6,333 nucleotides of DNA from Clostridia bacterium (GTDB lineage: Bacteria; Bacillota_A; Clostridia; Christensenellales; Aristaeellaceae): the NCBI GenBank assembly GCA_900754775.1, contig CAAEDZ010000012.1, forward strand, positions 1-6,333, written 5' to 3'. The stretch's first letter is position 1. Each line of letters starts with the position of its first letter. The position numbers were made by a program, and so were the translations under genes. Under the pieces are notes generated by a model that saw nothing but the letters and a program-made list of their open reading frames with translations, searched no databases and was not told where the DNA came from. Shown here piece after piece: positions 4,813-6,333 of the stretch.

Positions 4813-6333
4813 TTACAATTCGCGGATTCCCTCCGCGATGCTCCTTTGCAGGGCGGCGCGAAGGCGTGCGCGCAGGCCAATGGCCACGGCGGAGCACACG
4901 ATGGCCGCGTAGGCGGCGAGCAGCGCGGCAAAGGTACTTAGCGCGGTGGAACCCGCCATTGTCTGATGGACATAGCCGCGCAGGCCCAGGAGCAGCGCCA
5001 GGGCCAGTGCGAGGCCCGGCAGAAAGCCGTTGCGCAGCACGGCGAACGCCTGGCGGGTATAGATTTCCCGGATGACGGTGGGCGGCGCGCCCACGGCGCG
5101 CAGCATGGCGATGGTGCGCTGATCGGCGCGCACGCGGCTGGAAATGGCGCTGTTGAGCAGGACGGCCATCAGCACGGTGAACAGCGCCAGCAACGCGCCC
5201 GCGCCCGATAGCAGCAGGGAGAAGCTTTTCCCATTTTCGCGCACCAGGGCGGCGTAATTCGTGATATAACCGCCCGACACCCGCAGGGCGACGTCCTCCA
5301 GCGCGCTTTGCAGGATTTCTTCGCCCTCTTCGCTGAGGCCGCGCTCCGCCAGCACGCCGATTTGCGCGTAGCCGCCGGGGCTCAGGCCCAGGGCGGCGAG
5401 GCCCGCGTGCGTGGTCAAAAGGTCGCCCATGCGGCTCGGCCCCAGAAGATCGTCCGGCACATCGCCGAGCAGCGCGCCCACGCGCACGCTTCCCTGCCGG
5501 TTGCCCCGCGGGGAAATCTGCCAGAAGGTCAGCGCACTACCGGCAGAAAACAGGTCGTTTGTATAGGTGTTTCCATCCATCGGGCTTGGATAGGCGTCCG
5601 GCGCGAGCAGGAGCACTTCTTCTCCCGCGTTCAGCGCGTCCGCGTCGATGGCTCCGGCGAGCACGAATGTTTCCAGCGCGGCCAGGCGCTCCTGCGGCCA
5701 GGCGTAGAGCGCAACATCGATCAGTTCGCAGGAGGCGCCCAACGCTTCCCTGCGGCGCAGGTAGGCTTCGCGCCCGGCGCCGTTCTCGCGCAGGTACTCA
5801 AAATCCCAGTCCCCGCAATGGAGCAGGTAGTCCGTGGCGCGCGGGATTTCCAGGCCGAGCGCGGTTTGTTGCGCGCCGTCCACGCGCGCCACAAAGGGAA
5901 GGGCGGCAATGTCCTGCGCGTCCGCGGCGGTGTAAAGCGATTCCGGCGGCGCGCTATCGAGAAAGGGATCGTCCCCGCTCGCGCGCCGCGCGCCCAATGT
6001 GAAGGCATAGGGGAAGTTTGAGGCGCTCCGGCGAATGGCTTCCTCCATGAGCAGGCAGCCGCAGGCGAGGATCGCGAGGCTGAGCGCCAGAAGGATGGAG
6101 ACGCTCGCCGAACGCGACGCGTACAGGCGCAAAAAGCGCTGGGTGATGAGCGCTGGCGCGCGAAAGCGCGCGTGGCTCCTGGTGCGGATGTGTTTGTGAA
6201 TTTGCAGCATCTGCGTATCGCGGATGGCCTGCATGGGCGATATGCGCAGCGCGCGGCGCAGGGGCGTTTGCAGGGAGAGCAGCACGCCCAGGGCCGCCAG
6301 CAGCAGGATGGCCGCGACCAGCGCGCCCGAAAC
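4813..6333 (-). CDS. ABC transporter permease, FtsX family, C-terminal part (permease A, truncated by window edge)
   Basis: The frame is open to the right edge, so only the last 506 residues of a probably ~850-residue permease are present. A GTG at 6285 is in frame but lies inside a transmembrane helix and is not a start. Using residue 1 at the edge: helix about 2-20 (the fourth helix of the whole protein), the SPMQAIRDTQ motif (32-41), a basic, His-containing cytoplasmic stretch (42-75), helix 78-95, an extracytoplasmic domain (97-370), and helices 371-393, 431-452 and 467-488. The FtsX coupling segment is RADQRTIAMLRAVGAP (402-417), and the C-terminus is SIAEGIREL. It aligns along its whole length with residues about 358-901 of permease B, but its outer domain is about 48 residues shorter. 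It stops 91 nt before the ATPase. Its ATPase may be encoded upstream, or it may share the one in this window. The substrate is unknown. Confidence 0.93.
   Translation of the reverse strand, partial: VSGALVAAILLLAALGVLLSLQTPLRRALRISPMQAIRDTQMLQIHKHIRTRSHARFRAPALITQRFLRLYASRSASVSILLALSLAILACGCLLMEEAIRRSASNFPYAFTLGARRASGDDPFLDSAPPESLYTAADAQDIAALPFVARVDGAQQTALGLEIPRATDYLLHCGDWDFEYLRENGAGREAYLRRREALGASCELIDVALYAWPQERLAALETFVLAGAIDADALNAGEEVLLLAPDAYPSPMDGNTYTNDLFSAGSALTFWQISPRGNRQGSVRVGALLGDVPDDLLGPSRMGDLLTTHAGLAALGLSPGGYAQIGVLAERGLSEEGEEILQSALEDVALRVSGGYITNYAALVRENGKSFSLLLSGAGALLALFTVLMAVLLNSAISSRVRADQRTIAMLRAVGAPPTVIREIYTRQAFAVLRNGFLPGLALALALLLGLRGYVHQTMAGSTALSTFAALLAAYAAIVCSAVAIGLRARLRAALQRSIAEGIREL
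4905..4928. repeat. 24-nt exact repeat, copy in permease A last helix (partner 1422-1445)
   Basis: This is the permease A copy of the repeat encoding the start of the final helix. An 18-nt match encoding TTHAGL (5398-5415 and 1915-1932) has the same 3483-nt offset. Confidence 0.8.
5869..5893. repeat. 25-nt exact repeat, copy in permease A (partner 2530-2554)
   Basis: This is the permease A copy of the VARVDGAQ-coding repeat. Identity at synonymous positions as well as in the protein hints at recent exchange or strong codon preference. Confidence 0.85.
6211..6240. repeat. 30-nt exact repeat, copy in permease A (partner 2869-2898)
   Basis: This is the second copy of the SPMQAIRDTQ-coding repeat, offset 3342 nt from the permease B copy. 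The sequence diverges immediately on both sides. Confidence 0.85.

Noticed and set aside
6283..6285. GTG start for permease A at 6285
   Set aside because: The frame stays open to the window edge, and the upstream codons continue the same hydrophobic helix that precedes SPMQAIRD. The gene must start outside the window.
1..6333. CRISPR array, tRNA/rRNA genes, insertion sequences or phage elements
   Set aside because: No regularly spaced repeats, cloverleaf, transposase motifs or terminal inverted repeats were seen. The only repeats are in-register matches between the paralogous permease genes.

Overview
The window looks like part of one GC-rich bacterial operon (about two thirds G+C by eye). 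All four supported genes read on the minus strand, so transcription runs from the right edge to the left edge. The strong AAGGAGG ribosome-binding site, the FtsX-type permeases and the membrane-anchored Ig-like protein suggest a Gram-positive, GC-rich Firmicute, for example a gut clostridium. This is inference: there is no rRNA or other marker gene here.

In transcription order: (1) 6333-4813, the C-terminal 506 residues of an MacB/FtsX-family ABC permease (permease A) whose start lies beyond the right edge. (2) A 91-nt gap with the best ribosome-binding site in the window. (3) 4721-4032, a complete 229-residue ABC ATPase of the LolD/MacB class. (4) 4035-1330, a complete 901-residue two-FtsX-domain permease (permease B), whose start overlaps the ATPase stop by 4 nt (ATGA). 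(5) 1318-23, a 431-residue secreted, C-terminally anchored protein with tandem Ig-like (CARDB/NEW3-like) domains, starting 11 nt after the permease B stop. The last 22 nt (1-22) hold no recognisable gene, and no clear terminator is seen, so the operon may continue to the left.

The ATPase and permease B together form a plausible complete type VII (mechanotransmission-type) ABC system: an ATPase dimer driving an 8-TM permease with two large extracytoplasmic domains. Permease A is a diverged paralogue of permease B. The two share a ladder of extracytoplasmic motifs (VARVDGAQ, REAYL, NAGxEV, NDxF, TTHAGLxALGL) and several exact DNA matches of 18-30 nt. The Ig-like protein is predicted to sit outside the membrane beside the permeases and could be their partner or substrate-capturing subunit. 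No substrate can be named from sequence.

No RNA gene, mobile element, CRISPR array or convincing promoter was found. Apart from the 91-nt gap and the edges the window is fully coding. The many long plus-strand open frames are GC-driven shadows.
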